Shown here one piece after another: positions 1-9,660 of a stretch of DNA of 64,000 bases (its first letter is position 1; each line of letters opens with the position of its first letter). The stretch is from Zygnema cylindricum. Lineage: Eukaryota > Streptophyta > Zygnematophyceae > Zygnematales > Zygnemataceae. Below the pieces are notes generated by a model. That model saw only the letters and a list, made by a program, of their open reading frames with translations. It did not search any database and was not told the DNA's origin. The stretch covers positions 39,712-103,711 of the forward strand of contig JBBHKE010001947.1 of the NCBI GenBank assembly GCA_037447655.1, given 5' to 3'. The translations under genes and the position numbers were made by a program.

Positions 1-239
1 TGTTTACATTTTATCGGAAATTACTTCACTAAATAATGTTTCATCACGCGGCTCACTATGAGCCACCTAACTAAACAATTGACACTAGTGATCCTGGCAA
101 AAAAAAAACACTCAATCAAATCAAACTGAATGAATACATGGGCACTATAGCTCGATATCTCTTTCGTAAGACATCTTTGTGTTCCATATCCCCTTTGTAA
201 CATATCTTTGTGATCCTTTTTTGGCATATTCGGATGCAG

Positions 240-3200
240 AATACAATGGAAGCGCAAGCAGAATTGTCTGGAGCCGATATAAGACGAAAAGCCCTTGAAT
301 ATGCTCCTCCTCCCCGATTAAGAGGACGTCACCCTCCTGGTACTGGAAAGCATCCGGCAACTGTAGGAAAACATCCTCCGAAAGTAGGAAAACATCCTCC
401 AAAAGTAGGAAAACATCCTCCAGGAATTGGTAAACATCCTCCGGAGTGTGGGAGAAACCCTCCAGGAACTGGTCACCATCCTGGTACAGTAGGAGGACAT
501 ATATGGAGGAGAAAGTGCAGGCCTCCCTCTCCTCCTCCCCCTCCTCCTTCCCCATTTCCTCCCTCACCTGTCTATCCTCCGGTCAGTTTATTTTCTTTTT
601 AACTTTTTGCGTTTCTTATGTGCTGTCTTTTGTAAGTTTGTGTAGTTTTGTTTATGCGGATCTCTTTTTGATTGTCTTGCTTGAAAAGCTGGAATTTCTG
701 TTTCTGATGAAATTCTTTTTCGTATATCTAATCAAATCAAATTTATTTTTGTTTACTTATTTTGAAAGTGTTTTTGTCATTTTTAGGATACTTCTGGGTG
801 CTGTAAGGGAAGGGGTACGGGCATTTTCGCAGATGTGGGCAGTCATCCTCCCTGCAGGTGTTCTTCTCTCCCCCCTCTCCCTGTCTCTCTTCCTTCCCTC
901 CCTCTGCATCCCTCTCCATTTTCCTGTTTCTTGTTTTCTTCCATAATGTCAGGCTATTTTTGTCTTCCTTTCCTTCTTTTGACCGACCAGAAGTTTTTGC
1001 AAATTTCCTTCGAACACTTCATTTTGCTAGTCCTGATCCTGAGGATAACCTCTTTTTTGCTTGTAATGAGGCTACCAGTTTTTTTAAAGAATCAAAGTGA
1101 GAGAGGGAGAGAGGGAAAGAGAGAGGGAGGGAGGAGGAAGGGAAGGAGGGAGGGAAGAAGAGCCGCGTGTCCTAATATGTATGCCAAGGGGTGTTCAGTG
1201 GTTTCCGTACCTGTGTAAATGGGAATTTAGTGAGCAACGACACATGTTATCCGGGAAGTGAGAGAGGGAGCGAGGGAAAGAGAGAGGGTGGGAGGAAGAA
1301 GGGAAGGAGGGAAGGAGGGAGGGAAGAACAGCCGTGTGTCCTAATACGTATGCCAAGGGGTGTTCAGTGGTTTCTGTACCTGTGTAAATGGGAATTTAGT
1401 GAGCAACGACACATGTTATCCGGGAACTCTATATAATGAAGATCCAGAGGTTGAAAATTGTGACGCTCCATCGGCAGTAGTCTGTGCAAATAGCACATAT
1501 AACGTTCCGCCTCCTCCTTCTAGAGCTGGATTGGTGAGTCTTTTGAAACTGTTAGAGAGTTTTGAACTGGTGTGGAACGATCTCATGCTGTTGAGTAATT
1601 GTAGTAGTGGAACAGTAATATAGACAAATTTTGCATTTTTTGATATGCTTACAACAATTGTATGTGTAAATGTTTTTGTATAGTTTTTCTTAAATTGGCC
1701 TGGCAAGGTATATTGGAGAAGTTATTTTGTTAGGGAGAGACAGAATTCCGGCTCTTTTTTGTTTTTTTTTTGGTTCAGATGTCATACAAAGGACTCTTAG
1801 CTTTTTGTATTTTCAAGCAGTCAAAGATCTTCTAAAAAGGTGCAATGGAATGGAAATTTGTTGAAAGAGGGCGAGGGAGAGAGAAAGCGGGAGGGAAGGA
1901 GGTAGGTTTGTGGTTTTTTCTGTTGTTTGGTTATAAAGCTTTGTGGAGAATGGTCGGCTAATTGTTGTGGATCTATTTGTTTCTGCAGGCAAATGGAGGC
2001 ATTTTGACAACAGGTTATTCTTCACGAAGTGCGTTCGATTGTGACCCCGACGATGGAACTCCTTGCACAATTTTGCCTCTCAATTATACGTCAAGGAATG
2101 CCTTTTCGCGTTATGCAAGTAGCAATCTCCAAGCATTTGTAGATTGGAGAAATCCCGAAATATTGACGCCTGTCAAACTTCAACAGAATTGCTGTAAGCA
2201 ACTTATATCTTTTTGAAAACGTGGTATCACATTTTCTCTCAGTTTTTCAAGGTTTTTTTGGTAAATGCAAGTCATGTTGAAACTAATTAACTTGTATCTA
2301 AAACCTTCTCACTTCTTTTTTCTTCTCCTCTTTTTTTTTTTTTTTTTTTTCATTTTTCTGGTAGACCAGCAGGATGTTGGGCGTTTTCCGCAGTTGCAGC
2401 TGTTGAGGCAGCCATAGCAATAAATGATCGATCTCCTATCCCAGAAGAATTTTCTGTTCAACAAATTTTAGATTGTTTGGCACCTTACGGAGACACATGT
2501 GTAGGAGGTGACCCGAACGATGTTTTGCAATATATCTCGACACAGAAAAGTATCGCTCCAGCCTCAGTTTATCCTTTGAGGAGTTTTAAAGATGTGGCTG
2601 CTGGAGTGTGTGAGGAAACGCTGGTGAGGACCATACTTTTGATCAATGTTTCACTTTTTTGTGTCTCACATTTTTGGTTAATGGTTATGGGAATGCAGAC
2701 AGTAATTTTGTTGATGTTTCGAAGAAATTCGGGCAGAATCGTTCTTCTATTTGTTTTTTAGCAGTATTTTGGATAGCATCATGCTTTTGGTCAATGTTTC
2801 CAGGATTTTGGATAGAATTGTACTTTTGGTGATGTTTCACAGGAATGTGGGTGGAATTGTACTTTTGTTTTTTGTTTTACAGATATGGATAGAACTGCCT
2901 TTTTGGTTGTTGGGCATTGGAATGGAGATGAAAGTCAGTCTTTTGGTTCATTTTTCGCAGGGATTCGGATAATTATTTGATATTTTGCAGTATATTGTAC
3001 AGGACTGTACGTCATTGATGTTTCACAGGAATGCAGATAATTTATTGCTTTTGGCAGATGGTCCACGTGGATTTGGATAGAGTTGTACTTTGATGGGAAT
3101 GCATGTTTAATTTGAGTTCTGTGAAACATGAATATTGAGCGTGTTAAGTAAACTAAGAGTTGTCGTGTGTGATAGATTGCGATTGCAGTGGCCCGGTTTG

Positions 3201-5743
3201 TCTGTTTCTCCCTATATTTGGTGTGAGGTACAAATCGATGTTGACTTTGAAGAATTTTGCAGTGGATTCAGCTTATACGATTATGTGAATTACTTGGTCG
3301 TATTTATATTTCTTTGTTTTGTACCGGTCGAATTATTTTATCCCAAGTTTTTGATGGATGCTGTCTCAATAGTTACTTTTCTAACTTCATCACTTTTTCC
3401 AGGTGAATGAGTATGCAAACTCAAAAAATCACAGCCTTGTTGTAGGGTGGGAGAGAGTGAGTGCGAGAGACCCAGTTGCTTTAATGGAAGTTGTTTCGAC
3501 GCAGCCAGCTATTGTTGCGTTTTCCACTCTTTGTTATTCCTTTTTGGCATACTCTGGGGTAAGAAAACCACTGTTCACCATCAATAGTGTCGTTCAAACT
3601 CTTGTATGAAGAAAAAACGCATATTTAGTTGTTTTTAAGGTTGAGGTAGTCAGTACAAAATATGAGTTGAGTTGTCTGGACCTGATTTGGGGTAATTGTA
3701 TTGTCATGTGTGGATTAGCATTGGTAGACATTCAAAAATAGATGATGAAAACCCCAATAATGGCGGTGAGATGTTTACTCCAAATTCATACTCACAAGGT
3801 TTAAATTGATACCGTTTAAAGTGCTGAAACAGTTGTAGGTGAAAGAGTTTCAACTGGAAGTTTGGATGAGGCTAAGAGATTAAACGAACAACTATTGCTT
3901 TACAAAAAACAATAATGCACTCTTTTTAATGTAAACACATTGTATGCTCAGGGAATATTTGACGACCCTGATGGTGATTGTGGAACAACTCCGGACCACA
4001 ATCTTGTAATTATTGGTTATGGTGTGACACCATCAACGTATGATCCCCCAAACACAAAATATTGGCTTGCCCAAAATTCTTGGGGTACCGAGTGGGGAGA
4101 GAAGGGTTATGTTCGAATTCTTCGGGAGGATACCGGCGCAGGAGTAGGGGCTATATTGGCGGTACCACCGATTTATCCTGTTTTAGACCCATTTACTCCA
4201 CATGGACACCAAAATCGAAGAGTGAACCTAGCTCTCCGTACAGCTTTCGATCCAAATTGTAAGTGTTTTGTTTTCCATTTCCTGTCTAGAATCAAACAAT
4301 ATCCCAATTGTCTGGCTCCTGTACTATAAACAACATGAAAAGCCTTTATTTACGCCAAGTTTAAGTTTCATTTTGGACAGATGTAAGGCCTGCAAATGTC
4401 ACCTATCCTCCTCCTCCTCCTTCCCCTCCTCGTCCAAAGGGAGGCAGGCATCCTCCAGGTGTTGGAAAAAGACCACCTGGTATAGGGAGAAATCCCCCAG
4501 GAACTGGAAAAAGGCCCCCGGGAGAGGGAGGCCACCCTCCCGTGTATGGAGATCATCCTCCCGGAATTGGAGATCGTATATACCCAGGTTAGTTTTGGGG
4601 GTTGGAGAGAGGAGTTATTAAGAAGTTTAGTTGAAGCGGGTATGTTAGGGGAAAAGATCGAAGAAGCAGTTAGGAGGGGGGAGGGGGAGGGGCTTGAGAG
4701 CCCGAGGGGAGAGCAGGGGAAGAGGGAGAGAGAAATTGGTTCTGAGCGAGCTGAAAGAGTGGCGGTTTTGATAAGGGTGAGAGTTGTGAGAGGTGAGTTT
4801 GTGGCTCTGGCGAGAAGAGGGAGAGGAGAGGACGATGAAGGAGATGTGTTCTTGAGAGAGAAATCGGTTTGAGAGGAGCGCAATGTAGGCAGAGAGATGC
4901 CGGTCAAGAGAGCGAGGGAAGCTATAAGAGGAGAGGAGTTCAGTTCTAAAGTTTTTCTGTCAGTAGTGAATTATTGAATTCTGACTAACATAAATCTTGA
5001 TTTTTTTTGTGTTCTCATCCTTTTGCTTTCTGGTTAGCCCCTTGGTTCTTTTTTGTGTTTTTTCTTTGTTTCATACTGTGTCATCTCCTATCTTTTTTCC
5101 CATTCTGATTTTTTTTTTCCGCTTGTTGCAGCAACTGCTTGCAATGGGGGTTTACCTTACAGTACATGCGGAAACGGTACTTGTGTACCGGGTTCAGATG
5201 GTATAACATATACGTGTATTTGCTCGAGTGGGTTTGTAAATGTAACTAATACAGATGGAAACGTTGTATGTGCTTTGGGTATGTTCCGAAACTTTCCCCT
5301 TGAAATGAAAATTAAAATTACTTTTTTTGTTCTCCTCTCTTCTCTTCTCCTCTTCTCGTCTCTTTTTTTTTTTCCTTATCTTGATTGAAATCATACCTAT
5401 CTTTTGCTACTTTTTTTCAAAATTGTTGAAAAAAAAGTGATAGTTGTTTATATCAAGTCGTTTAGTAATTTTAAGGTTCAGCTTTCAATAAGATTTTTTT
5501 CTTTTTTTCTTATCATTATGTGATTGTTTAGTCTTTCAGAGGCATCTTTTCTCATTTTGTTAGAAGTCAAAGCACTCCCTCTCACATCATAATTAGCGAG
5601 GACTGGATAATAATAGGGATGGGAAACTAATGTGGTGAAATATTGAGCTCCTAAACACATCATGCATACCACCATGAAGGGGTTTATTGGAGGTTTAGCG
5701 TGTAAATTACTTAAATTCTCTGGAGAAGATATTATATCTCTCT

Positions 5744-5815
<72 letters not shown>

Positions 5816-8800
5816 GCCCCTCTAATTTCTGTTTTTGTGTCATTTCTGGTGAAATTTGTGGCAGTGGATGTTTGTTTCTCGGGTACCTTTAATCCATGCG
5901 GTGTTGGAGAGTAAGTTTGGGTTTTTTTTTTGTATTTCCCCCTATTTTTGTTTCTCCTCATCTTTTTAGCTCAGAATATATTGCTTTCAGCATGATTTTG
6001 AATTTTCTTATGATAAAGGGAATGGGTTAAGCATCAAAGTAAGAGGATTTTCTGTTTTGCATTTCAGGTAGTGGGTAAGTCCTAGAGGACGGGTGCCAAT
6101 TGGGCTTGTTTCTGGTAAAGCTTATCGTTTTTGTGTATGTATGTTTTTTTTCAATTTTGTTTTCGCTTGTGTTAAGAGGGGGAATTTTCTTAAGATACAC
6201 TTTCTTAGTTTTCTCATAACTTTTCCTTGATTTGTGCTTAATTTTTTTATTGTGTGTGTTTTGTGCTTTTTTGATTTGGATGCAGATGTCAAAATGATGG
6301 GGTGGGAGGATACAATTGCACTTGTCCGAAAGGTTTTTCAGATTATACTCGAGCATCAGATGACACTCTCACATGTGGCCCAGGTGAGAGAGGAGAGTGG
6401 TAGAAGAGGGAGAGGTGAGGGAGGAGTGTAGGAAGTGAGAAAGAGGAGAGAGGTGAGATAGAAAAGTTGGACAAGCGGGAGGGTAGAGAGGGAAATGGTA
6501 GAAGAGAGACAGGTGCGAGAGACACTTGGGAGAAGAGGGAGAGGTGGGAGAGGCATGTCGAAGAAGTGGTGGAAGTTGGAGGGAAAAGCGGGAGGGTAGA
6601 GTGAGGGAAAAGGAGAAGACGCAAGAGAGGCACATGGAAGAAGAGGGAGTTCAGAGAGATAAAGTGGGAGAAGTGGAAGGTGTGAAAGACAAGTGGGAGA
6701 AGAGGGAGGTGAGAGAGACAAGTAGGAGAATATGGAGAGGTGAGGGGTAGGGAAAGTAAAGGAGGAAGAGGTGTGAAACAGGTGAGAGGAGTAAGAAAGG
6801 AGGGAGGTTAGAGACAAGTGGGGGAAGTGAGAAGTAGCAAGGGAATGGTGAGAAAGAAGTGGGGGAGGTGAAGAACGAATGGGGAAAGAGAAGTACGGAG
6901 GGAGAGCTTAGAGATGAGTGGGAGAAGTGGGAAAGGAAAAAGACGTGAGGGACAGGTTGGAGAAGAAGGAGAATTTATTTCACCTTTCCTTCAGATTGTA
7001 TAAGGTTTTTCGTTTGCTTTACACTTTTTTTCTGGTTCAGCTATTAGTTTTTGCTATTTTTGTTTGCTTTTGTTTTGTTCTTGCTCTTGGTTTTGTTTTT
7101 ATTTTGTGTTTACATTCGATTTTTGTTTTCATTTTTATTTTTATTTGATTTTGGATTCAGAGAATGGAGCGGAGCTTTCGTTCGCAAATTATACTTGGTT
7201 AGTGGGGACAAATGACACTTGTACCAGTATTGAATTGGAAAATGACCTCACTCGTGACGAGTTCCTCGAACTGAATCCTGTAAGTGTGGTTTCTTTGTCC
7301 CCCTCTTTCTTATTTTTCCCCCTCTCCCCTTTTTTCCCTCTTTCATTTCCTCTCTCCATCTTTCCCTCATTCTTTCCCTTGGCCCTTTTCCCTCCATTTT
7401 CTCCCTCCCGCACTCACTTGAACTTCCTCTCTTCCACAGTCCCTTTCTCTCTGTTCCTTTCTTTCCCTTTCCCTCCTGCTCCCCCTCCCTCTTTCTCTCC
7501 CTCCCGCCGTCCCTCTTAACCAAACTTTTTTCCTCACAGGTCTGACACTTTTGTTCCTTACAACTTGCTCTCATTAAGCCCCTTCTTCTTGCCCTAGCTT
7601 TTGTTTTCCGTTGCCTGAAACCACCCACATATGTATGTATAACATATTAATCTGTGTATAACACTCTTTTGGTGGTGGGATTTTATACAGACTCTTAACT
7701 GCAATCTTCCTTTGGTTGTCAATTCAACTGTAGCGGTTGGTCCCATAGTGAGTTCGGATTGCGCTGTGATTTATACAACAACCAAGGTTAGCCTTGTGCT
7801 TTTCATCCTTTCAATTCTTTGATATGTTTTGGAGGTTAAAATTAATTGGCAAATATGTATATGTATTTATTGTATGTATATGTATATGCATACACACATG
7901 CATGCAAACACACACGTATATGGAGTCTGTTAGATTAGAATGTTGTGTCTTCACTCAGACAATCCTTGTAATTTACATTAAAAAGCATACTATTAATGTT
8001 TTTTTTGGGTAGTTCCAAATTTCAGAATGACACGTGTAATTCAATCGCAAATCTTTTTACTGGAGATGGTTATACGCTTACGACTACGACTTTTGATTCA
8101 TTGAATGCATTTAGTTGTGCGGATGGATCGGCAAAGCTGAAAGCACATCAACCTGTGAGTCAGGAAACCCTCAATAACAATATTTAGTTTCTAATTTGGC
8201 ACGTCCTGATGGGTTTCCATTTGTGGGAAAGTGAAAGTGTATGAATTTGATTTTGCAAGCTTTTATAATACGCAGATTCAGTGTTTTTGGTCTCTTTTGT
8301 AAGTTTGCTTGAATTGCTCCATCTGTTTGTAACGGCTATGTGTACTCGCCGGTTAGGTTAGGGGGAGAGTCAGTGAGGGAGAAAAACAAATGTTTACTTG
8401 CTTGAGCATTGTACATAGTGGTTATACTGCTGCAATACTTATGGCTTCACTCTCTCTTCTCCTCGTCCCTTTTTGGCCCTCTCCCTCTCACACTCTCTCC
8501 CTCTCACGCTCTCTTCCTCTCACGTTCTCTTCCTCTCTCCATTCTCCCTCTTTTATTATCAGTTTTGTAGAGGAAAACAAAAATGTCAACAAACTGGAAT
8601 GTACTGCATAGTGGTCATAATGCTACGCTTCTAATGACCTCTCCCCCTGTCTCTCTCTCTCTCCTGCTCTTCTCCCTCTCTTCCCCTTTCTCTCCCTCCT
8701 CCTCCCCCCCCTCTTTCTCTCCCTCTTCCTCTTTTGTTTCCAGGTTTGTGTTGCAGGAGGAAACTCGACTATAGTACAGGGATGTGGAGTTTATACACCT

Positions 8801-9516
8801 ATTGTTGAGGGAGCTAACTCAACTTGCAAGGATTTATGGGGCACATTGGGGGCACTTCAGTTCTTCGCTCTCAACCCTGGAATTGATTGCAATAATTTGC
8901 TTCCCGGACAGGAGGTAGACAAAATCCCCATTTTTTTAACCCTTTTTTCAATGTTTTCTTTGGGATATTGTCTGGTTATTTTTGAGGCTTACTATGGTTT
9001 CTTTAGGGATTTTGAAGTTCTTTTACACATGGCAAAAAATCAGAAACATTAGGGAGAGGGAGTGTCTCTGGATTTTTTTTTGCGGAATATATGCTTTCAC
9101 AATTGTAAAAACAGTCACTAGGAAATACAGGGAGACATTTTTTGCGATATCGGATTTCCTGTGAACAGTTTCAGAATATGACCATTCTTGGCGCTGTTTT
9201 GTTTTAAATAAGGTCAGCTGATGTGATAACTGAGAAGCGAAATCATAGTTTTTTTTTCATTTTTCAGGTTTGTACTTCTCCTCTCGATTTTGGGAAGGCT
9301 AAATGCAAAAAATTGTCGTGCCCGGCGAAGAATTCTGCGGTTTCCAAATTAAAGGAGGCTGTTTATAGAGTTAAATCAGGTGACACTTGTATTTCAGTTG
9401 CTGCCAGGAAGTTTTCGGGAGTCGTTGGACTCATTTCGTGTTACAACAAAGGTTTTATTTGCGCGAATAAGAGACTCTATAAAAATCAACGCCTTTGTTA
9501 TCCGAAAAAAAAATAA
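240..9516 (+). CDS. Secreted modular papain-family (C1) cysteine protease with Pro-rich, EGF-like and LysM domains (17 exons, 5' partial)
   Basis: Exons inferred from GT-AG borders that keep one frame: 240-581, 787-857, 1031-1096, 1368-1533, 1989-2193, 2370-2623, 3403-3558, 3952-4258, 4381-4587, 5132-5278, 5865-5910, 6286-6383, 7161-7279, 7691-7786, 8026-8154, 8744-8914, 9268-9516 (943 codons with stop). Order: Pro-rich heptads (residues about 29-85), Cys-rich linker (115-215), papain domain (about 260-500) with Gln280, catalytic Cys286 (CSGCWAF), His436 (DHNLVIIGYG) and Asn462 (QNSWG), second heptads (535-590), EGF-like domains (592-640, 641-688, six Cys each), four LysM-like modules (about 697-740, 757-803, 816-862, 891-938). 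Predicted to hydrolyse peptide bonds, in the cell wall or extracellular space; LysM domains bind GlcNAc-type glycans (family knowledge). No signal peptide or I29 propeptide is visible, so earlier exons probably lie before position 1; an AG at 238-239 is a good acceptor, although an ATG at 234 or 246 could be a start. Exons 2-4 are the least certain. Confidence 0.85.
324..500 (+). repeat. Pro-rich heptad repeat, first block of the protease gene
   Basis: About eight 21-bp units encode the pattern (K/R)(H/N)PPxxG, for example KHPPKVG twice in a row. The block is followed by a pure proline stretch. It lies upstream of the catalytic domain. Such His/Pro/Gly linkers are usually extended, wall-associated spacers; that role here is inference. 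Confidence 0.8.
1097..1425 (+). repeat. Tandem duplication of an intron plus the start of an exon
   Basis: Two adjacent copies (1097-1257 and 1258-1425) each contain a GTGAGAGAGGGA-type donor, a purine-rich intron, the branch-like CCTAAT, a TTCAG acceptor and the same 5' exon segment. In copy 1 the exon segment 1199-1257 is 59 nt and runs into a fresh donor. Copy 2 (1368 onward) continues into the full 166-nt exon. Splicing straight to copy 2 keeps the protease frame. Adding copy 1 shifts it. Confidence 0.75.
2640..3080 (+). repeat. Degenerate 39-bp tandem repeat inside the intron 2624-3402
   Basis: Units at 2784-2822 and 2823-2861 (39 bp each) and 2862-2899 (38 bp) align well, and more diverged units flank them. 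Each has the form CTTTTGGT...TTTCACAG-GAAT..GG(A/T)...GAATTGTA, so every unit carries a pyrimidine-AG string resembling a 3' splice site. The true acceptor used for the protease frame is at 3402. Confidence 0.65.
4381..4587 (+). repeat. Second Pro-rich heptad block of the protease gene
   Basis: This exon encodes five prolines, then about seven units of (K/R)(R/H/N)PPGxG such as KRPPGIG and RNPPGTG. It uses the same heptad pattern as the block at 324-500 but lies after the papain domain, so the repeat brackets the catalytic domain. The exon ends at a GTTAGT donor. Confidence 0.8.
4588..5131 (+). other. Intron with purine-rich 5' half
   Basis: The stretch 4600-4925 is strongly G+A rich on the + strand and then changes to T-rich sequence before the acceptor at 5131. 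It shows no coding similarity; open frames here are by-products of the composition. Confidence 0.6.
5737..5810 (+). repeat. (TC)n microsatellite in an intron
   Basis: An almost pure TC run of about 70 bp, interrupted near 5747, lies 54 bp before the small EGF exon 5865-5910. It would be length-variable. Confidence 0.95.
6384..6985 (+). repeat. Long polypurine tract in an intron
   Basis: About 600 bp made almost only of G and A on the + strand, with short motifs such as GGGAGAAG and GTGAGAGA recurring irregularly. It starts directly at the donor after the second EGF exon and ends before the T-rich acceptor region. No coding content is recognised. Confidence 0.85.
7288..7515 (+). repeat. Polypyrimidine tract in the intron after the first LysM exon
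   Basis: About 230 bp of CCCTCTTTC-type sequence on the + strand. It is the compositional complement of the purine tract at 6384-6985, and exon 7161-7279 lies between the two. A similar tract occupies 8437-8735 in a later intron. Confidence 0.8.
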
Positions 9517-9660
9517 GTTGTTTGACGCCAAGTGGAATCGGTAAAGGGTAACGGAAATGGTAACGGAATCGGTAACAGATTGGTAACATTAACAGTGGCA
9601 GAAGTGATAACGGAAATGGTAACTTAAATGGTCATGGAATTGGTTACAAAGGCGGCGACA
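9517..9660 (+). repeat. 3' flank of the protease gene with a short GGTAACGGAAAT-like repeat
   Basis: After the stop codon at 9514-9516, a 11-12-bp motif (GGTAACGGAAAT, GGTAACGGAATC) repeats imperfectly to about 9640. The frame is closed by stops, so it is treated as 3' UTR or flank. Confidence 0.6.

Noticed and set aside
990-1030. Alternative acceptor at 989 for the third protease exon
   Set aside because: It needs a different intron phase from the donor at 857 and meets a stop in that frame; the acceptor at 1030 keeps the frame. Only cDNA can settle it.
5478-5961. Frames containing Arg-Glu or Leu-Ser runs
   Set aside because: Produced by the intronic (TC)n microsatellite; no homologous protein content.
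6343-6817. Ser/Leu/Pro-rich minus-strand frames
   Set aside because: The opposite strand of an intronic polypurine tract; composition keeps several frames open at once.
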